A DNA stretch of 64,000 bases from Podospora pseudoanserina. Taxonomy: Eukaryota; Ascomycota; Sordariomycetes; Sordariales; Podosporaceae. Of the stretch, positions 52,162-63,129 are shown piece after piece. The stretch is from NCBI RefSeq assembly GCF_035222485.1, contig NC_085925.1, positions 1 through 64,000 of the forward strand, in the 5' to 3' direction. The position numbers were made by a program, and so were the translations under genes. The notes under the pieces were generated by a model, which worked only from the letters and a program-made list of their open reading frames with translations, did not search any database and was not told where the DNA came from. How positions within the stretch are numbered: the stretch's first letter is position 1; every line of letters starts with the position of its first letter.

Positions 52162-53307
52162 GTGGCTGCCAATTGATTGGCTTTAGATACCGTTAAACAA
52201 CCTACGATTTAATTGCTATTATTTAGACTGAGCCGCTTTACAATAGTAAGCCCTCGATCCCGCCTATTATCCCGCTTTACGAGTATAAGCTCGCTATACC
52301 TGCCAATTTAACGACTTTAGATCCCGTTCAGAACCTACACTCTAGCCGCTTTTTCTTAAATCTAGCCTCGCCTATAAGTACGATTTAGCCGCTATATAGC
52401 TTAATGTCTTTCTTCCGTTTTAATAAAAATATTATTTAATAATTATTAACTTCGCGTTTAAAAATTATAAAATAATTTTAATATAAATATAGACTTATTA
52501 AAGGAACTATTTAATATTATATAGTTAATAATCCGGGTAAGAAATTTAACATATATAAACTATATAGTTTAAATAATACTCGAGCTAATAATTTAATTTT
52601 ATTAGTATTAGTTTGGGGTGCGGCTATAGGCCTGAGGGTTTAAGTAAAGAAGTGGGGCTCTCGGAGGATTCGGGAGTTCAGGGGTCATATATATAAGCGG
52701 TCTGCTTCGGGCATTCTATTTTAGACAGGATATTGACTTTTATTTCTTTATATTTTTGTGCCTTGCACGCGTGCAGGCAGTTCTGGCCCTCTAATCAGGC
52801 CGATTAGGTGCTTATTATGTGGTCTGCGAGCCTATAAAGTCTTTTCTTTGTCCTACGTGGAGTGCGGCCTGCGAGCGAGCTACTGTCACGCAGGTGTGTT
52901 TATTTAGAGACCCTGTTGAGGGTATATTTGTGGTGTTGTAGTTGGTTTGTGTGTTTTCTCATCATTTCAGTATAATATATAATTATATTATTTCCGCTTA
53001 AAGTATTTTCTTAAATAATAATATTATAAGTCCGTACCTTTATTATATATATTGTATTAATTTATATCGATTATAAATTAATTTTACTTGAAAGGCTAAA
53101 CGATATAAAAATAAATAAAAAATAAAATATATTTATTTTCCTCGGATACCTTAAATATAAAACTAATATAAATTACTTTTTAAAAATAACGAAAGTTCTA
53201 GAAAGGAAAAATATAGGTTAATATACTTATTATGGTCCTTTCCTTAACCTTTACGGCCCTTTCGTAGCCCTTTACCTTATCTCCTCCTTAAATTCGCGAG
53301 GAGATAA
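52162..53307. other. RIP-affected border sequence with a GC-richer patch
   Basis: Mostly AT-rich and stop-filled. The stretch at about 52612-52975 is different: balanced composition, many CpA/TpG, a TATA-like ATATATAAGC and T-rich runs near its end. It looks like a young insert or solo LTR of another family, but I found neither clear TG...CA ends nor a target duplication. The rest holds nothing recognisable. Confidence 0.5.
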
Positions 53308-53730
53308 TGTCACAGACTAACTATATAGTAAGGCAGGATAGAGACTGCAGCCGGCCGTGGTGGCTAATTAGGTAAGAGGAAACGACGGACCTGCAGGACA
53401 GTGGGGCGCTTACTCTTGGCAAAAGTGAGCCGGCTTACCTGGCTTACTAGTGAGCGTAGTGAGCTAGGACGGATCGCCAGGCTTACTAGTAAGCGTAGTG
53501 AGCTAGGTACGGAGGTACCTGGAGGATAGAGGTTTATATATACGGAGAAACTAGCTGGTATAGATAGATAGTTCCGTAGTATATAATATATGTTATAATC
53601 GTTAATATTTAAACTATTATAATAGAGATAAGCTATTATTATATACTGTTTAGCTATACCGAATTAGGATTATTTAGAAGTACCTTTAATTAGTATCCCT
53701 TTTAGAGGTTCTAAATAGGGGTTCGTTATA
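53308..53730 (+). repeat. 5' LTR of element 2 (fourth U3 type)
   Basis: 423 bp from TGTCACAG to TTCGTTATA. The first ~210 bp, including CTGCAGGACAGTGGGGCG, are little changed by RIP and unlike the element 1 U3; the last ~210 bp match all other LTRs in the window. Confidence 0.88.
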
Positions 53731-56700
53731 CGTTATATACTTACTTTTACTCTATTACGAATAAGTTAAAAGCGTTTTTTCACTATTATAGCCGGACCTA
53801 AAAACGTTTAGATAGGAGGCGTCCTGCCTAGCCTAAGTGCCGAAGGACCTTCTATTAGACCTATATCCTTTACCGCAAAGTAGGTTATTAAGCGTTTTAA
53901 AAAACTCGAGGACGAGGCTTAGTAGACCCGGGAATAGATTTTTACTATCTCGATTACGTCTAAATCGATTATTAAGTTCCTGGTACCGGAGCGCTATAAA
54001 GGAGAAAAGGTAGAGTTTAGAGGGTTCTTAATTTAGTTTAAAACCTATTTTCGTTAATACCTAAACTAGTTTATTAATAAAAAATTAAAAGTAATTTTCG
54101 CGGCTATTAAGCTTAAAGATAAGGCTCTTACGTAATTTAAGCCTATTCTTAACGACTATTACGAGTAAGAGCCGGAAAATTAAAAGAGAATTACCGTAGA
54201 ATACTTCGAGAGCTACCGTGCCTTTAAGGCTAAGCTTAAAGAAATATTTAGGAAGTACGATAAAGTAAAGTATATATAAGAGAGGCTCTTAAGCCTATAT
54301 TAAACGCGTTTAGCGGTTAACTACGCGGTTTAATTTAAGATCGATAGCCTACGTAATACTATTAACGATAAAGGATTAATATAGCTTTTTTACTATAGCT
54401 TTAAAAAAAAGATAAAAGATAAATTATATAAAGAGTTAAGGCTCGATACTATTAATAAGTATATCGATATAGCTATACGGATCGATAATCGGTAGTTCGA
54501 GCGTTATACGGAGAAAAGAAATTACAGTAAAGGTATTTACGGTAATAACTATAAGGGATACTTTAATAATAACCGTTTTAACGATAAGCGTAAGTAAAAA
54601 TATTTTAATATTAATTACTCCGGTACTATATACTTAGGACTAATAGACGTTAACGCTATATAGTAATAAAGGCCGTAAAGCTGGGGCTAAAGTAAAGATA
54701 ACTTTAAATATTTTAATTATAGTAAAGTAAGATATTTTAAAAAGGACTATAGGGTACTTAAACGGCTCGGATAGAAAAAGGAGATCGTATTAATTATTAT
54801 ATCGAAAGGACCGAGGGTTATAAAAGTAGTAGCTATTAGGTACTAATAAAGCGGAGCGGTAAACTTTAAGAAAGACTTTAATTAATATACCGGATAAGAA
54901 GATATAGAGTTTTAGGAGGTGAAGGAAGTCCTAAAAAGGCTAAAGGCGAAGCACGAGGAAAGAAATTTTTAGATATAAGTATTATAGGATTAGCTAATAT
55001 AAATTATTACGGAAGTTATTACGGAGGTCGCTAAGGGTAAAGGTCTTACGTAAGGACCTATTAAATAAACGATATTAAAAAAGTAATATAGTAAGTATAG
55101 AATTATTGTTTTATAAGATATATTATAATTTATAAAGCTTTTATATAAGAATTAAGAAGAGTACTAAAAAGGTAAGAAGGTCGTTAGTATTAAAATCGCA
55201 AAGTTACTAGAAAATATATTAATATTTATATAGTATATACCCTATAAAGGAGATATAATATAGCTTTATCCTAGGTATTTAGAGTATCGGAAAGTACTTT
55301 AGTTTTAGTATATTATATATAAATATATAAAATACTATTAAAGTAAGTCGCTATATAGCTATAAGCTAATATGTAAGGCAGATAAGGAGGGTAAGCTTTA
55401 GTTAATTAGAAGGACTATAGTCTAATAGAAAAAGGCTTAATAGAAGGACCTAAATTATTATATTTTATAAAGGGTTTAGGATTTAGTTAAACTAAAGGAT
55501 AGCCTTTAGGTTATATAGATCGTACCGAAGTATACGAGGTATTACGTCGAATATATAAACGGTTAAAATATAGATAATAATATATATTCGTAGGAGGAAA
55601 TAATATTAAAATAATACTTAAGCCTAAAGTACGCTATATATTTACGGAAGAAAGTTAAGCGATATTATTAAGCTAAAACGCTTAAGATTAAGTAAAAGAA
55701 CTATTATCGAGCGTAAATACGAGAAAATATTAAAAACGGAAAATAGAAGGAAGTTAAGTAAGTATAGTTAAAAGACTTTATATTATTAAATAACCCGGAG
55801 TAGGAAGATACTTTTAAATAATATAACTGTTTAAGAAACGATTCGCGGCCTTTCGCGGGGGCCGTTAACCTTTAACGGATTACGAATAGTATCTTTAAAG
55901 GTATCGGCGTAAAGTAAAAGTATAGAATAACGATTTAGCGCTTATTAGCGAAGTTATTACCGTATAAGAAAGAGGTAAAAAAGATAAACGCTTTTAAATT
56001 ATTACGTATTAAAAAGATCTTTAGGTAGTGGTATTAGTAAACGGTAATATAAAGACGAATTTAATTTCGCTATAGTTCGTATATTAGGCCCGTATACTAT
56101 AAAAAAAAATAGATTATTATATAAAGACTATTTCCGACGTAAAAGGTTTATAGGAAAATACTACCTTTAAATATTCTAGTCGAAGGGAAAACGATATTAA
56201 TTATATTTAATATTATAAATATAAAACCTTTGAAAAATATAATCCTAAAATAACTATAGTATAAAAACTATAACCTAAATATCGATTAGAGGGATAGTAA
56301 CTACTTACGACTAAAAGAATCTTAAAAGTATTTAATTAACGATAAAAGATTAAAAATACGTATAGAATAAAGTATAAAATAAATACCTTCTGCGGTATTA
56401 CCGTAAAGAGTATAGAAAATAATAATATACTTTATCGATATAAGCGGTAAGATTAAGGAAATAAGGTTAACGACGTTAGTAGAAATATCGAAAGTTAATA
56501 AATACGCTTATTATAATAATATAGAGAAGGGTAAGAAAAAAGTAATACTGGTAAAATATCGAGGATACTTAACCTTTATAGCTAAATATTTAAATAGGCT
56601 TTTAAAGCGAGGACTATAGAACTACGAAATTAAATTAAAAAAAGAAGTTAAACTACGGCTATTTAAAGTTTACTATAGTAACGATAAATAAAGTAAGGAA

Positions 56701-59351
56701 CTACGGAAGTACTTAAACGAAAACTTAAAAAGAAAATATATTAGAGAATCTATATCGTTAATAGGATATCCTATATTCTTTATACCGAAAAAAGATAATA
56801 ACGAAACGGTAAAAAATAATTACTTACTATTATTCATATCTAGATTACGGAGTTAATTAGTAAGGGTATAATACTTTATACGCTTAAATATACCTATCGG
56901 GTACGCCTATATATAGATTAAAGAAAGAAACGAATAGAAAATAGCGTTTCGTATACCCTATAATTATTTCGAGTATCTTATAATACTATTTAGGTTAATT
57001 AATACGCCTATAATATTCTAATCTCTCGTTAATTATATAATATAAAAGTACCTCGATAAAATAATAATATATTATTTTAATAACGTTTTTATTTATTTAC
57101 GTATTTTAAAAAAGTATAAGTAATATATATAAAAAATATTTAACGCGCTATATAAAACCGGACTTTTAATTAATAAAGAGAAAAGCGAGTTTTATATATA
57201 AAAAATAATATACCTAGGATATTTAATATCGCTAAATAAAGTTCGTATAAAACTAAAGAAAATTACGGTAATTAAAGATTAGCTTACGCTATAGTTATAA
57301 ATATATATTAAGGAATTTTTAAGGTTTATAAATTTCTATTAAATATTTATTTGGGGCTATATAAGTATTACGAAACTACTTAATTACTTAATTAAAAAAA
57401 ATATAGAGTTTTAGTAAAGGCAGGAAAAAGAGCAGGCTTTCTAGAAGTTAAAAGAGGCTATTTTAAAGGACCCGGTACTTAAATTACTAGACCTTAATCG
57501 ACCGTTCGAAGTCGAAGCGAATATATTAAACTATATAATCGGTAAATAACTAGGGTAACGAAATAATAATAATAAACTATATTTAGTAACTTTTTTTTTA
57601 AAGAAATTTAAAGAAATACGTTAAAACTATTTAATTTACGATAAGGAACTATTTACTATTATCGAGGCGTTCGAGGAGTAGAGGCTATACCTTAATAGTA
57701 TTAAACACGAAGTATAAGTTTATACGGATTATAAAAATCTATAGTACTTTACTATTACGAAGGTCCTTAACGCGCGGTAAATATAATAATTAAAGTTCCT
57801 TTCGGAATTTAATTTCTAAATTAATTATAAAAAAGGTTCGGAGAACGCTAGAGTAGACGTACTTAGCCGGCGAGCTAACTATTATAAAGATATATCTAGA
57901 GAGTCACTATTACTATTTAAAGAAGCGTTAAATAGTATCTTTAAGTATTTACTATAGCCGTAAATAAAGTATTACGTAATATATTGTAAGAAGGCTACTT
58001 TTAATAAGTATTAAAGGAAGTTAAGTAACGATATTATAGAGTAATATTAGTAGAAAGAGCTAGAGTTATAAGGTATTTAGAAAGATAGTTAGGGAAGATT
58101 ATAGTATAGGAATTAAACGTACGTAAAGCTAGGTAATAAGAAGGTATTAATTATAAAGATTTATATATTAAAGTTCGGAGGATATATAAATATCGTTAAG
58201 ATTATAGAAAAGATTAAATAATACTTTAATTAATTAAAGATTAAGGACGATATTAAAGAAGTTATTTAATTATACTATATATACGAGAGAATAAGGGTTA
58301 CGAAGTATAAACTTTATAGATTTCTAAAGCTATTACCGGTAATAGAACGGTTATAGAGTTTAATTATAATAAACTTTATTATTGAATTATTAAAGTTTAA
58401 AGATATAATAACCGGCGTTAAATATAATAGTATATTAACGGTAATCGATAGGCTTATAAAATAGGTATACTTTCTGCCTTATAAAGAGATTTAATCGGTA
58501 AAATAATTAGCGAATATAGTACTATAGTATATTATATTAATATATATATAATTAAAAAAGTTTATTACGGACCGTAATATTAAGTTCGTATCGAAGTTCT
58601 AAAGAGCGTTAATAACGAGGCTAGGGATAATAAATAAAGCGTTTTCGTCTTACTACTTTTAAATAAACTGTTTAACGGAACGGCTTAATTAAATTATAAA
58701 ATAGTATTTACGGAATTATATTAATTTCGAGTAGGACGATTAGGTTAAACTATTACTTACGGTATGACTAATATATAATATATTATTAACTAAAACGATT
58801 AAAGCTATACCGTTCTTTACGAATTTCGGCTACGAAATAAACCTACGGTAGGGATCTATAGTTAAGGTGCCTAAAGCTAGGGTTAAGGTAATTAAAATAT
58901 ATATATTTTACGGTAAACTTAAGTAGGAACTAAAGTTTATAAAAGAAAAAATATAGAAATACTATAATACTAAAAGGCTCGAAGGAGTTCGCTTTAAAGA
59001 AAGTAATATAGTATTTCTTTTTATATATAATTTATATACTAAAAAACCTAGTAAGAAGCTAGACTATAGGAGAGTAAAACTATTTAAAGTTAAGAGGAAG
59101 ATATCGTAAACGGCATTCACATTGGAACTACTTAGTATAATACGTCTATAGTCATATACTTTTTATATTTCACTTCTGAAACCCGTATTATATATAAATA
59201 AGGCTAATATATAAGTAATAGCGGAAAATAAAAAATAAAAATATAATATAGAAAAGATATTAGATTTACGGTTTAATAAAGATTAATTAAAATATTTAAT
59301 TAGTTAATTAGGATATTCGGCTATAGATAACTCGTAGGAACTATAGGTATA
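53308..59351 (+). mobile_element. Ty3/gypsy chromovirus element 2, 3' end lost
   Basis: The 5' LTR (53308-53730) is followed by gag and pol collinear with element 1, including the decayed zinc knuckle near 54700-54760, RNase H, integrase and chromodomain (about 59260-59330). It is RIP-degraded throughout. A ~40-bp deletion near 56795 removed the DYR box of reverse transcriptase that element 1 retains. It has no nested DNA transposon: the empty Fot1 target is at 57231-57243. Similarity to element 1 stops at 59351, where the LTR of element 3 begins, so element 3 appears to have inserted or recombined here and the original 3' LTR is not in the window. Confidence 0.9.
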
Positions 59352-61703
59352 TATTACGGTTCTGGAAGACAGTGGGGCCACAAGGGACTAATCAAGACTG
59401 GACGGCGCCGTCGAGCGGGGCTTACGGTCCAGATAGGCAACGGACTAATAAGATGGGGACCGGGAACCGCGGTGGGGCTCACGGTCCACGGTCCGGCATC
59501 GGCTAATCAGGAGCGGACCGAGGACCGTCTGTAAATCAACGGTCTACGGTTCACGGGACTATATATATAGAGGAACTGGCCGGTATAGATAGATAATTCC
59601 GCAGTATATAATATAAGTTATAATCATTAGTATTTAGACTATTATAATAAAAATAAGTTATTATTATATATTATTTAGCTATACCGAACTAGGATTATTT
59701 AGAAGTACCTTTAATTAATATTCCTTTTAGAGATTCTAAATAGGAGTTCATTACACGTTATATATTTACTTTAACTCTATTATAAATAAATTAAAAGCGT
59801 CTTTTTATTACTATAGTCGAACTTAAAAATATTTAAATAGAAGGCGTCCCGCCTAACCTAAGCGCCGAGGGACTTTCTAGATATATACCCTTTACCGTAA
59901 AGTAGGTTATTAAGCGTCTTAAAAAACTCGAGGACGAAGCTTAATAGACCCGGGAATAGATTTTCGCTATCTCGATTACGTTTAAATCGACTATTAAGTT
60001 CCTAGTACCGGAGCACTATAAAGGAGAAAAGGTAAAGCTTAAAGGAATTTTAATTTAGTTTAAAACTTATTTTCGTTAATACTTAAATTAATTTACTAAC
60101 GAAAAGTTAAAGGTAATTTTTATAGTTATTAGGCTTAAAGATAAGGCTTTTATATAGTTCGAGCCTATCCTCGACGATTATTATAAATAGGAGCCGGAGG
60201 ATTAAAAGAAGATTACCGTAAAGTACTTTAAAAGCTACCGTACTTTTAAAGCTAAATTTAAAAAGGTATTTAAGGAATACAATAAAGTAAAGCGTATATA
60301 GGGAAAGCTCTTAAGCTTACGTTAAACGCGTTTAACGGTTAATTATACGGCTTAATTTAAAATTAATAGCTTACGTAATACTATTAACGATAAGAGATTA
60401 ATATAATTTTTTATTATAACCTTAAAGAAATAATAAAGGATAAATTATATAAAAAGTTAAAGCCTAATACTATCGATAAGTATATTATTATAGCTATATA
60501 GATCGACGATCGGTAATTCGAGCGTCGTACGGAAATAAAAAAATTACGGTAAAAGTATTTACGGTAATAACTATAAAGGATATTTTAATAATAATTGTTT
60601 TAACGATAAACGTAAATAAAAATATTTTAATACTAATTACTTTAGTATTATATATTTAGGACCGATAAACGTCGACGCTATATAGTAATAAAGGTTATAA
60701 GGCCGGGATTAAGGTAGGGATAACCTTAAGTGTTTTAACTATAGTAAAGTAAGATATTTTAAAAAGAATTATAGAATATTTAAACGGCTCGGATGGAAAA
60801 AAGAGATTATATTAATTACTATATTAAAGGGACCGAGGGTTATAGAGGTAATAGTTATTAGGTATTAATAAAGCGAAGCGGTAAGTTTAGAAAAAGACTT
60901 TAATTAATACGTTGGATAAAAAGATATAGAGTTCTAGAAAGTAAAAAAAGTTTTAAAAAGGCTAAAAGCAGAGTACGAAGAAGAAGATCTTTAAATATAA
61001 GTATTATAAAATTAATTAATATAAATCGTTATAGAAGTTATTACGGAGGTTATTAAAGATAAGGGTTTTACGTAAGGACCTACTAAATAAACGATATTAA
61101 AAAAGTAATATAATAAATATAGAATTATGTGACGAACCCCTATCCAGAACCTCTGAAAGGGATACTGGTCGAAGGCACTTCTGAATAATCGTGGCTCGGT
61201 GCAGCTAAATAGTGCACAACAAGATGTCTCAATGTAAACACTAGATACCGTGAATACAAGCTTAAATTGCATATTGCGGAACTGTCTATCTACACCGGCC
61301 AGTTCCTCCGTATATATAGACCTTAGGACCGTGAGGTGCTTGCCCTGCTACGGCCCCGATTACTCCTAGCATATTATATCCTGCGAAGTGCTCGTCGTGC
61401 TATCCCCCTGATCACTCCTAGCACATTGTATCCTGCGAAGTGCTCGTCGTGCTATCCCTCTGATCACTCCTAGCACATTGTATCCTGCAGAGTGCTTATG
61501 AGCCTTGGCGCCATAGCACTTCTGCTTACCCCTGATTGGTTATCCCCTGACTTCCTTAACGATAGGTTAGGGGCGTCCTGCGCCCCACATGTGGCGCGGC
61601 CTGCTGTTGGGTTAACTGTGACAAATTACTATTTTATAAAATATATTATAGCCTATAAAGCTTTTATATAAAAGCTAAAAAAAGTATTAAAAAGGCAGGA
61701 AAG
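59352..61703 (+). mobile_element. Chromovirus element 3, truncated after gag
   Basis: The 5' LTR (59352-59755, 404 bp, starting TATTACGG) carries the GACAGTGGGGCCAC U3 type, the same as the inverted fragment at 16921-17328. Collinear RIP-degraded gag follows to 61703, interrupted by a solo LTR (61128-61623). The element then stops where the LTR of element 4 begins at 61704. Confidence 0.85.
61128..61623 (-). repeat. Young solo LTR (fifth U3 type) with AATTA target duplication
   Basis: 496 bp, TGTGACGAACCCC to AACTGTGACA, flanked by perfect AATTA duplications (61123-61127 and 61624-61628) inside element 3 gag. It has nearly normal composition despite lying in heavily RIP-altered DNA, so it postdates or escaped RIP. 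It holds a 52-bp tandem repeat: TCCTGCRRAG recurs at 61379, 61431 and 61483. A solo LTR is normally the product of recombination between the two LTRs of an inserted element. Confidence 0.93.
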
Positions 61704-62152
61704 TGTGACGAACCTCTATCCAGAACCTCTGAAAGGGACATTGGTTGAAGGCACTTCTGAATAATCCTGGTCCGGTATAGCTAAATAGTGTACAACAACG
61801 GCTTATTTCTATTATAATAGTTTAAATACTAACGATTGTAACTTGTATTGTATATTGCAGAACTGTCTATCTATACCGGCTAGTTCCTCCGTATATATAG
61901 ACCTTAGGACCGTAAGGTGCTCGCCCTGCTACGGCCCCGATTACTCCTAGCATATTGCATCCTGCGAAGTGCTCGTCGTGCTATCCCTCTAATTACTTCT
62001 AGCACATTGTATTTTGCAGAGTGCTTATAAGCCTTAGCGCTATAGCACTTCTGCTTACCCCTAATTAGTTATCCCTTAACTTTTTTAACGATAGGTTAGG
62101 GGCGTCCTACGCCCTATATATAGCGCGGCCTGCTATTAGGTTAACTGTGATA
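61704..62152 (-). repeat. 3' LTR of element 4
   Basis: 449 bp from TGTGACGAACCTC to AACTGTGATA. The two 52-bp internal units start TCCTG at 61960 and TTTTG at 62012. The target duplication cannot be tested because the other end of the element is outside the window. Confidence 0.85.
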
Positions 62153-62289
62153 TAATGCCCTTCTTCCTAGGTCGACGCCCCGGCGACCGTATTCCTAAAA
62201 TAGTTACCGATCCCTATTTCTTCCGCATTTCTATAGTAAACCTTTCTTTCCCTTCTTATCCTAACTATTATATTTAATCGTATAAAGAA

Positions 62290-62880
62290 ATTAATTTATA
62301 CGAGTACCGACCGTCGCCGCGATTAAGTATATTTCCTTAAGAAATTCGGCTTTATTATACCCGAATGTACCTACTGTAAAGAGAATAACCTCGAGTATAT
62401 AGCTTCTCCTCGATATAAGCGGTGTCTCCCGTATATTAAGTCGAGTCGTTCCTATTATAACGTCTATAGTATAGATCGTAAGTCTCCTCTTCGGCCGTTC
62501 CCTTCCCTCGTTAACTAGTCCCGTAGTTCGTCCTCTAATTAGGGAAAAGGAACGCCTGGATACCGAAAAACAGGCTACCTTAAGTAAGCTTCTTCGTCTT
62601 GAAGCACAATCGCGTGCCCTTAAGGCTCGGGCCCTTGCTGCTTTTCGTCGCGAGTCTCGGCTCCTTAACGAGGAAGAGAAAGAGTTTCCCGCGCGGCCTG
62701 CTACCCCGCATAACCCGCCGGCGGCGAACGCTTCTGCTACTCCCCTTAATCTTTCTTTCCTGGACCCTTCTTTAGTTTTTAACTAGCCGCCTAACCTTTC
62801 TTTGGACCCGGGCACGGCCGGTCCTTCCTTCCTGACCCCTTAGGATACTGCCGAGAGCGTACCTTCCACTTCCTAAGGTA
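62290..62880 (+). pseudogene. Antisense coding remnant between LTR and pol of element 4
   Basis: On the strand opposite to pol, a frame is readable with few stops. It has a Cys-containing stretch near 62355-62450 (CTYCKENN, then SPRYKRCLPYIK) and, after a stop, an Ala/Arg/Glu-rich helix-like stretch (SKLLRLEAQSRALKARALAA and FRRESRLLNEEEKEFPA) near 62578-62700, then a Pro-rich tail with LDPGTAGPSFLTP. The tail is also recognisable, RIP-altered, in element 1 (reverse complement of about 14095-14130). It may be an extra protein carried antisense by this family. I do not know its function. Confidence 0.5.
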
Positions 62881-62928
62881 GTTAAGATGCGTAGCAGTCT
62901 TTACACCTGGGTCCCTTTTATACTTTCT

Positions 62929-62999
62929 AACCTCGTAGTGTAATGTATTGCACGTCGGCTATTACGTCGAAGGCGCAGGTTCGATTCCTGTCGAGGTTT
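62929..62999 (+). tRNA. tRNA-like sequence carried by element 4 (anticodon not assignable)
   Basis: It folds as a cloverleaf. The acceptor AACCTCG pairs fully with CGAGGTT (62992-62998). The D stem GTG/CAC encloses TAATGTATTG. The anticodon stem TCGGC/GTCGA forms five pairs (one G-U). The T arm is GCAGG-TTCGATT-CCTGT. With that anticodon stem the loop is TATTAC, six bases instead of seven, so no normal anticodon can be read; a deletion or RIP change may have altered it. The same sequence occurs, degraded, in element 1 (13938-14007, opposite strand), so it belongs to the retrotransposon family rather than being a chance host gene. Box B (GGTTCGATTCC) is intact. Confidence 0.55.
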
Positions 63000-63129
63000 T
63001 CCTGGTTGCTTAGGCTTTAGTCGGTCCGGATATCGCTAATGGAATTTTTTTTACTTATTTAGGCAGTTAAGGTATACCTATAGTTCCCACGAGTTATCTA
63101 TAGCCGGATATCCTAACTAACTAACCAAA

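Noticed and set aside
61012-61272. 86-codon minus frame
   Set aside because: Spans the junction of decayed gag and a solo LTR; an artefact of the less mutated LTR.
62929-62999. Assigning an amino acid to the tRNA-like sequence
   Set aside because: The anticodon loop has six bases with the best stem, and alternative registers give mispaired stems; any assignment would be a guess.
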